A stretch of 64,000 nt of DNA from a bacterium (GTDB lineage: Bacteria; Acidobacteriota; Thermoanaerobaculia; Multivoradales; JAHEKO01): the NCBI GenBank assembly GCA_024224155.1, contig JAAENP010000154.1, positions 124,001 through 188,000 on the forward strand. Reading direction: 5' to 3'. Within the stretch, counting starts at the first letter, position 1; each line of letters begins with the position of its first letter. The position numbers and the translations under genes are program-made. Shown one piece after another: positions 32,390 to 44,358 of this stretch. A model generated the notes under the pieces. It ran no database searches. It was not told the origin of the DNA and saw only the letters and a program-made list of their open reading frames with translations.

Positions 32390-35014
32390 TTACCGAAGAT
32401 GCCCGTGCTCGAGCAAGCTGGGCCCGTAGAGCACCGTGTTGAGAAACAGCGGTGCGGTGCCCCGCCAGAAGAGCCTGAAACTCGGGTCCTGGGAGAAGAT
32501 GACGATCGCGCCTCGGCCCTTGGGCTCGAGGCCCACCAGGAGGGACTTGCTCAGCCGGGTCTCGGCTTCCGGCCAGGCGAAACCGGCGACGACCGGATCC
32601 GTCACGGCGGCGGTCACGACGTCGCGTCGTGGATTACCGGTCGCAAGCAGGACCCTCCGGTCGTTGTAGAGCGCGGCGGGCGATCCGTCGATGCCCACGG
32701 TGAGCGGATGCGGCCGTTCGATCCGCGTCGCCAGGGCGGCGCCGGGAGTGTGGAGCTCCCGGTTCGAAGGCGTCAGTTCCGTGACCGCGTTCTCCTTCTC
32801 GCTCGGCTTGGGTGGCTGCCAGGCTTTGATCTCGCTCAACTCGCGCTCGCGCAGCCAATCGGCGGCTCGCCCAACGGCGACCAGAAGTCCGCCGTCCCGG
32901 ACCCAACTCTCGATCTTCTCGGCAACCCCGTCCGGGATGGCGTCGCTGAGCTTTCCACTTGGCAGGACCAGCACGTCGAACTCTCCCAGCTCGACCCGAG
33001 ACAGGGTCTCGAGCTTGAGTCGATGGTGAGGCGCCTGGACTTGCTGGTCGAGGAGGTGCCACAAGAAGCCGAACGAGGTCGGGCTGACGCCCTGTCCACC
33101 GACCAGCCCGATTCGAGGCGGCCGAACGCCGACCACGGTATCCGAACCCAGGGAAGAGCCCTTTTCCGCGTACCCGGAGCCCGCTCGCTGAACGGCGACC
33201 CCGATGGCCTGCGTCCATTCGGCCAAGCTCGCTTCGAGCGAGCCAGGATTGCCCCGTTTTGGGATGAAGATCGTGCCACTGGGGTAGAGCTCGCCCCCGA
33301 GCTCGAAGTCGTTGAGCGCGACGCGGAACGCGATGCTTTCCGCTTGGAGACGACTGACCAGTCTGTAACCGGTGAGCCCCTGCGGTCGCGCGAGAAATCC
33401 GAGCTCGCCCTCACCCTGGACTCCCGTAGCTGCCTTGCCCAGCGGCTTCAGTCCGGCGACGGTGCCGGCCGAGACCCAGGTCTCGAGGTTGTAGGCGAGA
33501 GGCAGCGACCAGGCCGTGATGTCGTAGAACTCCGCCGACCGGTTTTGCTCGACGCGCCGCCTCTGCTCTTCGAGGAACGACTGGGGCATCGACGCGTCGA
33601 GATCAATCAGCGTCCGGACCAGATTCCCGAGCGGCTGCCGCGTCGGCACGGCGAAGGTGCCGGCCGGAAAGACCTTGCTTTCGGTCTCGCCCGCCGACAG
33701 GCGGCGGGCGCGCAGCGCGGTTTCCTCTTCGAGCACGCCGATCTCGACGCCGTGGCTGGCCAGGAGCTTCGCCGCCGCCCTCGCTTCCTGCTGGTCGGCT
33801 GGCCACAGGTAGGTCATCGGACTTGCGTCGAGGCTCTGCCGGCGCGCCGTGGCGAAGTCCGCAAGGAGCTCGGTGCGGCTCTCGATCGCCGTTCGCGCGG
33901 TCGCGATCGAGGTTGTGAGGTGCCGGGCGATTCTGTCCGCGAGCGTGAGTAGCGAGCCGTCCGGGCGCTCGAAGGCCTGGCCCGCCCGGCCATGGCCCGC
34001 CATTTCGTAGGTCATGCCGATCGCACCCCGAAGGCTGGGGTAGGAGTCGCCGTAGCCCGGGTAGAAGAGGTCGAACCTCTCACCGACATAGTAGACCCAG
34101 CCACGGCTGTCGAAAGCCGCGGCGTTGGCGCGGCCGAATCTCTCCAGCCAGTACAGGGCCCTCGGGTTGATGGAAGGATGAATGGGCTCGGCCGCCGGCG
34201 GAAAGAAGTAGGTCGAGCGCGGGCTCATCTCGTGGAAGTCGACGTAGACCTGCGGATCCCAGAGCCGGTAGGCCTGAATCCGGTCTTGGGTTTCCTTCTG
34301 GGTCATCCAGGCCCAGTCGCGGTTGAGATCGACCAGGTAGTGGTTCTGGCGGCCGCCGGGCCAATCTTCGACATGCTCGGCCGATGTGGGTAGGGGGTCC
34401 GGCTCGCGGCCCCTTTGGGTTTCGAAGAAGTGGACATAGCGCTCGCGCCCGTCCGGGTTGCCGAGAGGGTCGATCAGGATGACGGCGTGGTTCAGAAGGG
34501 TGGACCAGTCCTCTTGCGCGGCGGCGAAGACCCAGGCGGCGGCCATCGCCGCTTCGGCCGAAGAGGGCTCGTTGCCGTGAATGCCATAGGCGAGCCAGAC
34601 CGCGAGCGGTGTCGATTCGACGGCCTTTGCGAGCTCCGTCGAGCTCAGAGGAGCGCTCCCGGTAAGCTTCTCGAGGTTGGTCCGGATCGCCTGCAGCCTG
34701 TCCAGATTCTCGGGGCTCGAGATCGCCGCAAGCTTGAGCGGGCGCCCTTCGTAGGTCGATCCGTACTGCCAGACGGTGACGCGATCCGAACGGGCGGCCA
34801 GATGGTCCAGGTAGTGGACGATCTCTTCGTGGTGGGTGAAGCGGTGACCGAGGGGGTAGCCGAGGAATTCGGCCGGTGACGGAACCGACGCGTCGAGCGC
34901 AGGCAGATCGACCTGACTGCCGTCACTCAGCGGTGCCAGCAGCTCCACCGCTCGGGCATTCGTCGCGCACACCAGCAGAGCCGCTGCGCAGAAGGGCAGA
35001 ATGCTATTAATCAA
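32390..35014 (-). CDS. Secreted M14 zinc carboxypeptidase
   Basis: Predicted 874-residue exported peptidase. Signal segment 1-22 (NSILPFCAAALLVCATNARA). Zinc ligands His146 and Glu149 (GIHGNEPSS) and His261 (VDFHEM), with catalytic Glu337 in TYEMAGHGR. The C-terminal half has a GATase1-like region (RIGLVGGQGVSPTSFGF, about 630-760) often seen in large bacterial M14 proteins. Start is unusual: no ATG or GTG before the signal peptide, so TTG 35014 is proposed, 2 bp after the stop of the regulator gene, implying re-initiation. Co-transcription with a two-component system suggests regulated secretion of peptidase activity. Confidence 0.8.
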   Translation of the reverse strand: MINSILPFCAAALLVCATNARAVELLAPLSDGSQVDLPALDASVPSPAEFLGYPLGHRFTHHEEIVHYLDHLAARSDRVTVWQYGSTYEGRPLKLAAISSPENLDRLQAIRTNLEKLTGSAPLSSTELAKAVESTPLAVWLAYGIHGNEPSSAEAAMAAAWVFAAAQEDWSTLLNHAVILIDPLGNPDGRERYVHFFETQRGREPDPLPTSAEHVEDWPGGRQNHYLVDLNRDWAWMTQKETQDRIQAYRLWDPQVYVDFHEMSPRSTYFFPPAAEPIHPSINPRALYWLERFGRANAAAFDSRGWVYYVGERFDLFYPGYGDSYPSLRGAIGMTYEMAGHGRAGQAFERPDGSLLTLADRIARHLTTSIATARTAIESRTELLADFATARRQSLDASPMTYLWPADQQEARAAAKLLASHGVEIGVLEEETALRARRLSAGETESKVFPAGTFAVPTRQPLGNLVRTLIDLDASMPQSFLEEQRRRVEQNRSAEFYDITAWSLPLAYNLETWVSAGTVAGLKPLGKAATGVQGEGELGFLARPQGLTGYRLVSRLQAESIAFRVALNDFELGGELYPSGTIFIPKRGNPGSLEASLAEWTQAIGVAVQRAGSGYAEKGSSLGSDTVVGVRPPRIGLVGGQGVSPTSFGFLWHLLDQQVQAPHHRLKLETLSRVELGEFDVLVLPSGKLSDAIPDGVAEKIESWVRDGGLLVAVGRAADWLRERELSEIKAWQPPKPSEKENAVTELTPSNRELHTPGAALATRIERPHPLTVGIDGSPAALYNDRRVLLATGNPRRDVVTAAVTDPVVAGFAWPEAETRLSKSLLVGLEPKGRGAIVIFSQDPSFRLFWRGTAPLFLNTVLYGPSLLEHGHLR

Positions 35015-35016
35015 GG

Positions 35017-36395
<1,379 letters not shown>

Positions 36396-36399
<4 letters not shown>

Positions 36400-39155
36400 G
36401 TTCGCGGGGCCGACTCGGCGAGCGGCAGCTCAACCACGAATCGGCACCCTTCCCCCGGATGATTGATCACACGGATATCGCCTCCGTGTCGCTTGATCAG
36501 ATCGTGCGAAATCGAAAGGCCCAACCCTGTTCCTCCTTGGGCCATCTTGGTCGAATAGAACGGCTCGAAAATCTGGTCGAGCTGCTCGGCCGGAATCCCA
36601 TGGCCGGTATCCTCGATGCCGATCCAAACCCAATCCTCGCTGGTCTCCGCGTCGATCTTCAGCGTACCGCCCTCTTCGCGCATGGCGTCGATGGCGTTGA
36701 TCACCAGGTTGGTGAACACCTGCTGCAGCTCTCCCTCATTGATGTGGACCTCGATCGGCCCGGGCGGCGACCATTCCAGAGTGATTCCCTTGTCGGCCAT
36801 CCGCTCCTTGAGCAAGTCGAGGCATTCGGTGATCAGCGGCACAAAGTCGCTGGACTGCCGCTCGCCGTCCCGCTTGCGGGCGAAGTTGAGCAGGTTGTTG
36901 ACGATTCTGGCCGCACGGAAGGTCTGTTTCTCGACCTTCTCGAGCAGCTGGCGGCGCGGATCATCTGCCGGGGTCTCCGCCAGTAGCATCTGGGCGTAAC
37001 TCGAGATGCCGGTGATGGGAGTATTGACTTCGTGCGCCACTCCGGCCGCGAGAACTCCGAGGGAGGCGAGCCGATCCTTTTCCTTGAGCGCCGTTTCCAT
37101 CGCCACCCGCTGGCTCACGTCTTGAACCACGAGCACGTGGTTGCCTGATCGCTCCGGGTCCGGAAGGGACCCGATACTGGCCTGGACATAGCGCTCCTCG
37201 CCGGTCGCCGAGCGATAGCTGATCTCGCGGAGGCCCTCTCCGGGCTTGGGCAGCGACTCGATGGGGAGCACCTCGAGCAACGGCTTGCCGCGGACGATGT
37301 CGAGGCCCTGTTCGGCGAGCCTGGCGAACGCCCGGTTGGCCGAGAGAATCCGATTCGACTTGTCGAGCACCGCGATTCCGGCCGGCGAGGCGGCGACCAC
37401 CTCTTCGTTGAACCTTTGAAGCCGGCCCATCTCGTCGAGCTGGGATTGGACCCGCTTGAGAAGCTGAGCGTTCTCGATGGCGAGCGCCGTCTGATTGAGG
37501 ACGTTGCGAACCAGATCGACGTCGTCGCTGTTGAGCGGGATCCCGTCGGCCTTGTAGCCGCAAACGAAAAGAGCGAGGCCGTGATCTCGGACCGTGAGCG
37601 GAAACGCGTAGCGGTAGCCCGCACCGAAGAGCTCGAGCTCCGAAGGCTTCTCATCGGCCAGGCCGATCGCCGGCAGTCCATGTACCGCGGCGCTCCAGAT
37701 GTCGCGCGGGAAACTCTTCAGCGGCAGGGGAGTCTCGAGGCCGCCCTCGCCGCGCCATGCGACCAGCACATTGCCGCGGCGCAGGAGTACGTTGTTGGGG
37801 CTGATATCGAGTCCGCTTTCGATCTCGTCACAGAGGCGCCGGCAGAGCTTGTCGAGATCGCGCTCGTTCAGAAGCTCCTTGCCGATCTCGGCGAGGGCTC
37901 GCCGGCGTCCGAACCGCCCCCGGTACTGCAGGCGCTCGAGCGACTGCCCCAGGCCGCGACGCGTCGGCACCATGAGACCGGCGATGGTCAATCCCGAAAC
38001 GAATACCAAGAGGTTGCGTCCGAGGGCCAGGTCCTCGGGGACCAGCCGGTTGACCATGAGGTTGGCGAGGGCGAAACCGCCCACACCCAGGAGAACCGTC
38101 AATGCGAGCGAAGCCGTGTCGCGCACCAGCACGCCCAGGTCCCAAAGCCGGTAGCGCAGTATCGCGTAGCAGAAGGTGATCGGCACGATGGCGAGGAAGA
38201 GGACCGTGACCGGCGCCAGCGCGTCGGGCCAGCTGGCCCCCAGCGTTCTCGGCAGCACGTAGAGGAGCGTGAAGGGGAGGTAACCCCCGAGGAGCCCGAT
38301 GGCGAGCCAGGTGGTTTGGCGCCGGGCCTCTCTCTGGGTCGTGCTCCAGAGCCGCCAGGCCATCACCGCAGCCGCGGCCAGGCCGAAGAAGACCAGGTGA
38401 ATCAGCTCCAACCGGTCGAGGACACCGAGCGCTGCGGCCGCGTTGGCTCCGAAGAACCAGCGCCCTCCCGCCATCAGCAGGTCGCTCTGCAGCAGGATCA
38501 GGAACGCGGCCGGAAGATAGAAGAAGGTGACCGTCCAGTTCGAGCTCTGTCTGCGTCCGATCGGTTGCGGAAAGATCGTGAACAGATGCAGCGTCAGCGG
38601 AGCCAGCAGGACTCGCGCGAGCTCCTCGCCGACGTAGAGCAGCTTGTCGAGGAGGTCAAAGGGGCCGACCGGCGAAAACAGATACACGATGGCCGACGTG
38701 ACGGCCCAGAGGAAGAACACGATCGCCGGCGCGCGCTGGTCGCGCAGCAAAGTGTACAGGCCGACCAGCAGGTAAACGCAGCCGATCAGGGCCAACACCA
38801 GATAGGCGAAGTCGATTTCGAGACCGGGCAGAACGTAGGCGAGATCGAGGATCTCGCCATCCCGCAGGATCAGGAGCTCGCTTTCGACGTGTTGGCGAAG
38901 GGCTTGCTCGAGATCGGCTGTGCGCGCGAACGAGTCGCCGTTGACCAGCAAGATCTCGTCGCCGGCAAGGAGCGGGGTCTCGGGATCCGCGGTCACGATC
39001 CGCCAGTTGCCTGCCGCTCTCTGAGCCTCGAAACCGAGGGGCTGAAAGGAGCCGATTTTCCGGTAGGAGCTGGTGGCACCACCGACCACGACCACGGCCG
39101 CGAGCAGGATGCTCACTGCCAGCACGAGTGTTCGGCCGTACGATTGATCTCTCAC
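36396..39155 (-). CDS. Membrane histidine kinase with PDZ-like, GAF and PAS domains
   Basis: 919 residues. Order: N-terminal membrane helix, PDZ-like extracytoplasmic segment (about 45-110, PLLAGDEILLVNGDSF), seven or eight membrane helices (about 115-375), a GAF domain (about 415-570), a PAS domain (about 590-700), HisKA with the phospho-accepting His708 (GVAHEVNTP), and HATPase_c ending near 915 (FTNLVINAIDAM, DTGHGIP, GTGLGLSI). Its stop overlaps the regulator's ATG. The PDZ-plus-multi-helix input suggests sensing of envelope or lipid state; that is inference. The 200-bp gap upstream (39156-39355) should hold its promoter. Confidence 0.9.
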
Positions 39156-39355
39156 CGCTCTCAGATGCCTCGCGAGGGTCCCCTTACAAACAGGCTAGAC
39201 AGCAGGAACCATGCCACGAATCGGATCCTTGAATCGCCCGAAAAGCCTTCCAAAGAGGGCTCTTACAAGACTTTATCCAAAAAAGTGGACGATGTGCGGC
39301 CTATTGGATTCAGCTTTTTGAGCTGCCGAATCGGCCGCGCGCCGCGGCGCGAGCC

Positions 39356-41257
39356 CTAGAACGTGACCGCGAGGCCGCCGGTGATCCGCTTGCGCAGCTC
39401 GTCGAAGAGCTCTTGTGAGGTTCCACCGCGACTCAATTCCATGTCGAGGTGAAGGGCGAGATCGGAGGCGAGGCGATCCAGGAAGCCGAGCTCCTGACTG
39501 ACGCCGACCTGCAGGCGCTCGAGAGCCACTTCGGAGCCGACAACCTGGGCGCCGGCCAGCGGCGTCAGCTCTTGCTCCAGGCGATGGAAGGCGAAGTAGA
39601 GGCCGGTATCGGTCTCTTCGAAGCGTGTATCCACCGAGGTCACCAGGTATCGGACCTCGTTCTCGAAGGAGTCGTCCGCGGTGCGCATCAAGCCGCCGCC
39701 GCCGGCTCCGAGATTCGATTCGATTCGAGTCAGAACGTTCGGGGAGATCCTGTGGGTGACTTCGACCTTGACCTCGGGAAGCCGGTCACCGTCGACAAGG
39801 TAGAGACTGTCGAAACGGTCGAAGAAGTCCGAGTCGAAGAACAAGCGCTGGGTCTCACCGATCTTCCGGTGAATCGCGCCGACCTTGATGGTCCGATCGT
39901 CTCGCGAGCTGCGTGAGAACGACAGCTCATAGCAGTACTCTTCGGCTTCGCTGCAGCCGCGCGCGTCGCGATAGTAGGCCGGCCGAAAGTCGGCGTGTCG
40001 GTACAGCTCGCCTTCGGAGCTCATGCGACGGCTGGCGAGCGTGGACGCCTGCCAGTTTTCGCCGAGCTGCAAGACGACGCCGCCCTGGGGCGCGAGCGAT
40101 ACCGTTCCGTCGCGAAGCGCCGAATAGAGTCCGTACTGGACGACCACGGCCGGTTTGACTTTCCAGCCCGCGCGACCGAAGAGCTCGACGGTCTCCTGCG
40201 GCAACAGGTTATGGGCATCCGGGGTGCGGTACTCGGTGTCGCGCTCGCGGTAGCGGACTCCCGCTTCGAAGTTGGAGCGGTCGGTGATCTGGTTCTCGTA
40301 GGACCCCTCGAGCTTGAACGATCTGGAAGCTCCGGGGATGGCCTCGGGAGTGAGGTGAGCCTGGCTGTAGAAGTTGCTCTCCTCGATGTACTGGGCCGAC
40401 AGACTCGAGCTGGCGCGACGGCCCAGGGCCTGGGTCCAGCTCAGCTGGTGCCGTTCCAGATTGACGGAATCGTCATCGCCGATCGAATCGGCCGGACCGG
40501 CGAGGTGGCTGCTGGTGGTGCTGAAGCCGACCGTGGAGCGCTTCGAGTTGGCGACTCGAAGGCTCAGGGCCTGGGTCGAGCCTTCCGGGCTGCGCTGGTC
40601 GAGCGTGTCACCGGCCAGCGTCGTGTAGCCGCCCTTGAGATCGATCCGCACATCGTTGACCTGACCGGTTACGTCGAACTCGGCGCCGCTGACTTGTGCT
40701 TCCCCGACATCGACGCCCTCGTGCACGCCGGTGGTAGCGCGCATCTGCGTTTGAAAGCCGGCGCTCGGAACGGTCTCATCGTATGAGGACGAGTCGTCAT
40801 CGACCGCGAAGACCGGGACGACCGGCAGCTCGATGTCACGAAGCACGTCGGTGGGAATCGACTCGCGTATTTCCCAGAACGAGGCCGCCGCGCTTTCGCT
40901 ATAGGCGGGCGGCTGGTTGAGCTGAACCTCGAGAAACTGCACCGCGTCCTGCGAAGCTCGGCTCAACATCACGACCGCCGGTACGAAGCCGCGCTTGAAG
41001 GCCACGATCTTGTACAAACCGGCAGGCAGGTCGTGGAACAGGAACACTCCCGAGCGATCGGTGATTTCCTTGCGCAGGCTCAAGTCGGCAAGCGCGTAGG
41101 CATAGACCCGAACCGTCGACAGAGGCGACGCCGAAGTCTCGACGCGCCCCGCGAGCGCGCCGCCGTCGGCCCGCGCAACGTCCGCGACGCCTGTGACACC
41201 AAAACTCGCGAAGATCAGCACGAGCGCGAACAAGAGTGTCTGGGTCTTCCTAGGCAT
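39356..41257 (-). CDS. Outer-membrane beta-barrel with carboxypeptidase-regulatory-like plug-side domain
   Basis: 633 residues. Signal peptide at 1-30, then a single carboxypeptidase-regulatory-like beta domain (about 33-115: GALAGRVETSASPLSTVRVYAYAL, SGVFLFHDLPAGLYKIVAFKRGF). The rest is alternating amphipathic strands ending in Phe (GGLAVTF), the outer-membrane assembly signature. No TonB box or plug is visible, so it resembles an acidobacterial barrel without the usual TonB-dependent receptor plug. Expressed from its own promoter (41278-41306), with a 5' leader of only about 13 nt and no SD. Function unknown. Confidence 0.75.
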   Translation of the reverse strand: MPRKTQTLLFALVLIFASFGVTGVADVARADGGALAGRVETSASPLSTVRVYAYALADLSLRKEITDRSGVFLFHDLPAGLYKIVAFKRGFVPAVVMLSRASQDAVQFLEVQLNQPPAYSESAAASFWEIRESIPTDVLRDIELPVVPVFAVDDDSSSYDETVPSAGFQTQMRATTGVHEGVDVGEAQVSGAEFDVTGQVNDVRIDLKGGYTTLAGDTLDQRSPEGSTQALSLRVANSKRSTVGFSTTSSHLAGPADSIGDDDSVNLERHQLSWTQALGRRASSSLSAQYIEESNFYSQAHLTPEAIPGASRSFKLEGSYENQITDRSNFEAGVRYRERDTEYRTPDAHNLLPQETVELFGRAGWKVKPAVVVQYGLYSALRDGTVSLAPQGGVVLQLGENWQASTLASRRMSSEGELYRHADFRPAYYRDARGCSEAEEYCYELSFSRSSRDDRTIKVGAIHRKIGETQRLFFDSDFFDRFDSLYLVDGDRLPEVKVEVTHRISPNVLTRIESNLGAGGGGLMRTADDSFENEVRYLVTSVDTRFEETDTGLYFAFHRLEQELTPLAGAQVVGSEVALERLQVGVSQELGFLDRLASDLALHLDMELSRGGTSQELFDELRKRITGGLAVTF

Positions 41258-41277
41258 AGCTAGCTATACGACTCTGA

Positions 41278-41306
41278 AGTATAGGGAGGTCGGCTCCCAT
41301 CGTCAA
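41278..41306 (-). promoter_or_regulatory. Sigma-70-type promoter for the outer-membrane barrel gene
   Basis: On the minus strand, TTGACG (41306-41301) and TATACT (41283-41278) are separated by exactly 17 bp. Transcription would start near 41270, about 13 nt before the ATG at 41257. Confidence 0.7.
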
Positions 41307-41328
41307 AGATGTTAACCGACGTTTGTTG

Positions 41329-42102
41329 TTAATGTTTAGAGTCCGGCGTGCGGCAGGCCACCGCGGCTCCCACCCAACGGGCGCCCTCGGCTCGAAGAAC
41401 CCGTGCCGCGGCCTCGAGGGTGGCCCCGGTCGTGTAGACATCGTCAACCAGTAGAAGGCGTTTTCCGCTCCCGCGGAAGCGCCGGCGACGGCGCCGGGCG
41501 ACGAAGGCACGGCGCAGATTGTGCTTGCGACCGGCCCGGTCGAGGCCGGATTGAGGCTGCGTCGCGCGTCGCCGGACCAGCATCTCTTCTAAGAGCCAGC
41601 CCCGGTGGCGGGCCAGCGGTCGGGCGATTTCGGCGGCCTGGTTGTAGCCACGAGTCCACGCCCGACGCCAGTGAAGCGGCAACGGCACGACCGCGTCCAC
41701 CTTTAGGTCCCGGGGCAAGATGGCGTCCAGCTCCCGGGCGAGGTGCCTGCCCAGGTACGAGAGGTCGTGAAACTTCAGACCTTGGATCACGGCGTTCAGA
41801 GGCTCTTCGTAGCGCCAGGCGCAGTACAGGCGATCGAGCGGCGAGCGCCTGGTCATGCACGGAACACAACGCAACGTCGTGCTCGCCTTGGGAACATGAA
41901 GCACCCGGCCGCAGAGATCGCAGGCCCCCCGGCTCGGTGAGGGGAGCGGCTCGAGTCGCCCCCTGCAACCGGTGCACAGCCCCAGGGGCATGGCGCCCGG
42001 TTCCGTGTCGTGGCAGTGCAGGCACCGGCAGGGAACGAGAACATCCATGAGGCGGTTTCCCAGGCGCTGGGCGACCACGGCAAGTGTCTCGCTTGTAGTC
42101 AT
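41329..42102 (-). CDS. comF: ComF-family phosphoribosyltransferase-like protein
   Basis: 257 residues. N-terminal zinc-finger cysteines (CRCLHC at 25-30, then CTGC, CDLC and CVPC pairs) followed by a PRTase fold with the PRPP motif LLLVDDVYTTGAT. ComF proteins help bring single-stranded DNA into cells during natural transformation; the biochemical reaction is not established. ATG 42102 begins the conserved region. Divergent from the small barrel gene at 42208; no other competence gene is nearby. Confidence 0.9.
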   Translation of the reverse strand: MTTSETLAVVAQRLGNRLMDVLVPCRCLHCHDTEPGAMPLGLCTGCRGRLEPLPSPSRGACDLCGRVLHVPKASTTLRCVPCMTRRSPLDRLYCAWRYEEPLNAVIQGLKFHDLSYLGRHLARELDAILPRDLKVDAVVPLPLHWRRAWTRGYNQAAEIARPLARHRGWLLEEMLVRRRATQPQSGLDRAGRKHNLRRAFVARRRRRRFRGSGKRLLLVDDVYTTGATLEAAARVLRAEGARWVGAAVACRTPDSKH

Positions 42103-42132
42103 GCTCAACGTCAAAGACGCGATTCGAGCCGG

Positions 42133-42138
42133 TATACT
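42133..42138 (+). promoter_or_regulatory. Candidate -10 element for the small barrel gene
   Basis: TATACT lies 70 bp upstream of the TTG start at 42208 in the comF/barrel divergent gap. The region 17 bp before it reads GTCAAA, a poor -35, so an activator or extended contact may be needed. Confidence 0.4.
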
Positions 42139-42207
42139 CGCGCTCGGCCCTCGATCCGCTAGACGGGCCACGGACCTTCACCGTAAGCGACGGTTGGGAG
42201 AAACCAC

Positions 42208-42750
42208 TTGAGTCGAGCCAGATCCGCCTTCATCCTTGTCTTCGTTCTCTTGGTCCTGGCGCTGCCGGCCACCGCGGCGGCCGAGAGCTCCGTCTACAGC
42301 TTCAATCTCTGGGCCGGCGTCGGCGGCTCGATGGACGAGGACGAGGCCGGACTTTCGAATTCGACCTACCAGCTCGGCTTTTCGGTGCAACCCGAGGACC
42401 AACTGCTGGTCGGGCTGCGAGTCGGCGAGCTCGACCTCGGCGGCGGATTGATCGGCGGCTCGATCGATACCTCGCTCGACTACGCCACCGTCGTCGGTGA
42501 ATACAGGTTCACCGAGACCTTCTACGAATCGGGCCTTTTCATAGGCCTCGGCCTCTACAGCTTGGATGGCGTCCTGCCTCTGGGCCAGGGCTTCACCGAG
42601 GAGTCGGTCGGCCTGGCCCTGGGGATCAGCGGAGAGTTCGTGCTCACGAGTCGCTTCGGTTTCCTGCTCGAGCTCTCCGGCCATTTGACCAATCTCGACA
42701 GCGTCGATACCTTGGTGATGGGGCACGCCGGTGTCGCGATTCATTTCTAG
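42208..42750 (+). CDS. Small outer-membrane beta-barrel protein
   Basis: 180 residues. Signal peptide at 1-25 (LVFVLLVLALPATAAAES), then about eight amphipathic strands and a terminal Phe (GHAGVAIHF), fitting an eight-stranded barrel of the OmpA/OmpW fold class. TTG 42208 is supported by GGTTGGGAG 8-9 bp upstream and by the signal peptide starting there. Followed after 26 bp by hflX. Function unknown. Confidence 0.72.
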   Translation: MSRARSAFILVFVLLVLALPATAAAESSVYSFNLWAGVGGSMDEDEAGLSNSTYQLGFSVQPEDQLLVGLRVGELDLGGGLIGGSIDTSLDYATVVGEYRFTETFYESGLFIGLGLYSLDGVLPLGQGFTEESVGLALGISGEFVLTSRFGFLLELSGHLTNLDSVDTLVMGHAGVAIHF

Positions 42751-42776
42751 GTGCGGCCTCCTTTTCAGATAGCAGT

Positions 42777-43910
42777 TTGATAGAGCGATCCGAACGGCCC
42801 GCGTCGCGTGCCTTCCTCATGGGGCTCGCGCTACCGGCGCAGCCCGGCTTCGTCGTCGAGGAGAATCTCGACGAGCTGGCCGAGCTTGCCCGGAGCACGG
42901 GCATGGAAGTGGTGGGAAGAAGCCTGCAGAGCCGGCGCGCGCCCGACGCGAGAACTCTGGTCGGACGCGGCAAAGTCAGCGAGATCGCGCGCGCGGCCGA
43001 CGAGCTCGGCGCGGACGTGGTGATCTTCGACGACGATCTCTCGCCGAATCAGGTCAAGAACCTGGAAGAGACCATCAAGTGCGCGGTGATCGATCGCAGT
43101 GCCTTGATCCTGGACCTTTTCGTCCGTCAGGCGCGCACTCGCGAAGCCCGTACCCAGGTCGAGCTGGCGCAGCTCGAGTACCAGTTACCGCGACTGACGC
43201 GCCGCTGGACCCACTTGTCTCGCCAGGCCGGCGGTATAGGAGTTCGAGGTGGTGAGGGCGAGACCCAGCTCGAGGCCGACCGGCGCATGCTGCGCACGCG
43301 TATCAAGCAGTTGAAGAAGGAGCTGTTCAAGATCGAGCGAACGCGCGAGCTCCATCGACGCGGGCGGCGGGGAGTGCCGATCGTCGCTTTCGTCGGCTAC
43401 ACCAATGCCGGCAAGTCGACCCTCTTCAATCGCTTTACCCGCGCCGGCGTTCGGGCCGAAGACCGTCTGTTCGCCACTCTCGACTCGAGGCTTCGCAAGG
43501 GCTCTCTCGGAGGCCCGGCGACGGCCGTCTTCGTCGATACCGTCGGCTTCATTCGCAAGTTGCCGCATCACCTGGTGGCGTCATTTCGCAGCACACTCGA
43601 GGAGATCAATCAGGCGGATCTGGTTCTTCATGTCGTTGACCGAAGCCACCCGAGATGGCGCGATCAGATGGACGTGGGCGACGAAGTCCTCGAGGAGCTC
43701 GGGGTCGACATGAGCCGCGTCCTGCCGGTCTTCAACAAGATCGACCTGTGCGACGGCGGTTTCGGTACCGCCAACGAGGCGCTGGCGGTCTCCGCCGCGA
43801 CCGGCGAGGGCATCGAAAAGCTCAAGGCCGTTCTGCTCGAGCGGATCGAGAGCAACGGCGCGGGCGCGAATGGCAGCGGCGCTCTGGCGGCTGACCACCA
43901 AGACCTGTAG
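42777..43910 (+). CDS. hflX: GTPase HflX
   Basis: Ribosome-associated GTPase that rescues stalled ribosomes, for instance after heat stress. N-terminal glycine-rich domain (RRAPDARTLVGRGKVSEI), a helical linker with GGEGETQLEADRR, and a G domain with GYTNAGKST at 207-215, DTVGF (G3) and NKID (G4). TTG 42777 is needed to include the conserved RAFLMGLALP start; no ATG lies before it in frame. 377 residues with a short variable tail. Followed by the tRNA-Ala promoter. Confidence 0.93.
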   Translation: MIERSERPASRAFLMGLALPAQPGFVVEENLDELAELARSTGMEVVGRSLQSRRAPDARTLVGRGKVSEIARAADELGADVVIFDDDLSPNQVKNLEETIKCAVIDRSALILDLFVRQARTREARTQVELAQLEYQLPRLTRRWTHLSRQAGGIGVRGGEGETQLEADRRMLRTRIKQLKKELFKIERTRELHRRGRRGVPIVAFVGYTNAGKSTLFNRFTRAGVRAEDRLFATLDSRLRKGSLGGPATAVFVDTVGFIRKLPHHLVASFRSTLEEINQADLVLHVVDRSHPRWRDQMDVGDEVLEELGVDMSRVLPVFNKIDLCDGGFGTANEALAVSAATGEGIEKLKAVLLERIESNGAGANGSGALAADHQDL

Positions 43911-43937
43911 CGGTCGGACGCCGCCTCGCCATCCTTG

Positions 43938-43967
43938 TTGACACCCTTCAACACCCGGGGCTAGACT
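43938..43967 (+). promoter_or_regulatory. Promoter of tRNA-Ala(GGC)
   Basis: TTGACA at 43938-43943 and TAGACT at 43962-43967 with an 18-bp spacer. The predicted start near 43974 lies about 20 nt before the mature tRNA 5' end, as expected for a tRNA transcript. Confidence 0.75.
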
Positions 43968-43994
43968 CTCGCTCCCGCGTTCGCGGGCATTCCT

Positions 43995-44070
<76 letters not shown>

Positions 44071-44358
44071 GTTGAGTTTCTGACGCCGAGTCGGTCAGGG
44101 TGTTTCCCTTGGGGCCCCGGTTGCCTGGGCAGGCGAGTAGGGTACAAGTAGGGTCGATCAAGCTGCCCTTCCGGAGGCCTCTCAGCCCGAGGCGCCGTAG
44201 AGGGCTCCAGCCCGTTGTAGACTAGCGCCGTCTGTGCCGACGCTTGATCGCTCGTACGCCCGGGTAGTCTCTACTCACCGCTCCCATCGGCGCTTCCAGA
44301 TGGATCGAGGGCGTCCTACCGCCTGCTCGTCTCCGCAGGCTTCGGCGTGTAGCGCGGC
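44071..44358. other. Non-coding left end of the putative island
   Basis: 288 bp with no supportable gene. It holds the 8-bp direct repeat AGTAGGGT at 44136-44143 and 44147-44154 (11-bp period, about one helical turn), which could be recombinase arm sites. The promoter for the following giant gene should lie here, but I see no convincing -35/-10 pair. Confidence 0.5.

Noticed and set aside
37416-39359. 647-codon + strand frame
   Set aside because: Shadow of the histidine kinase; Glu/Gln/Arg-rich low-complexity translation.
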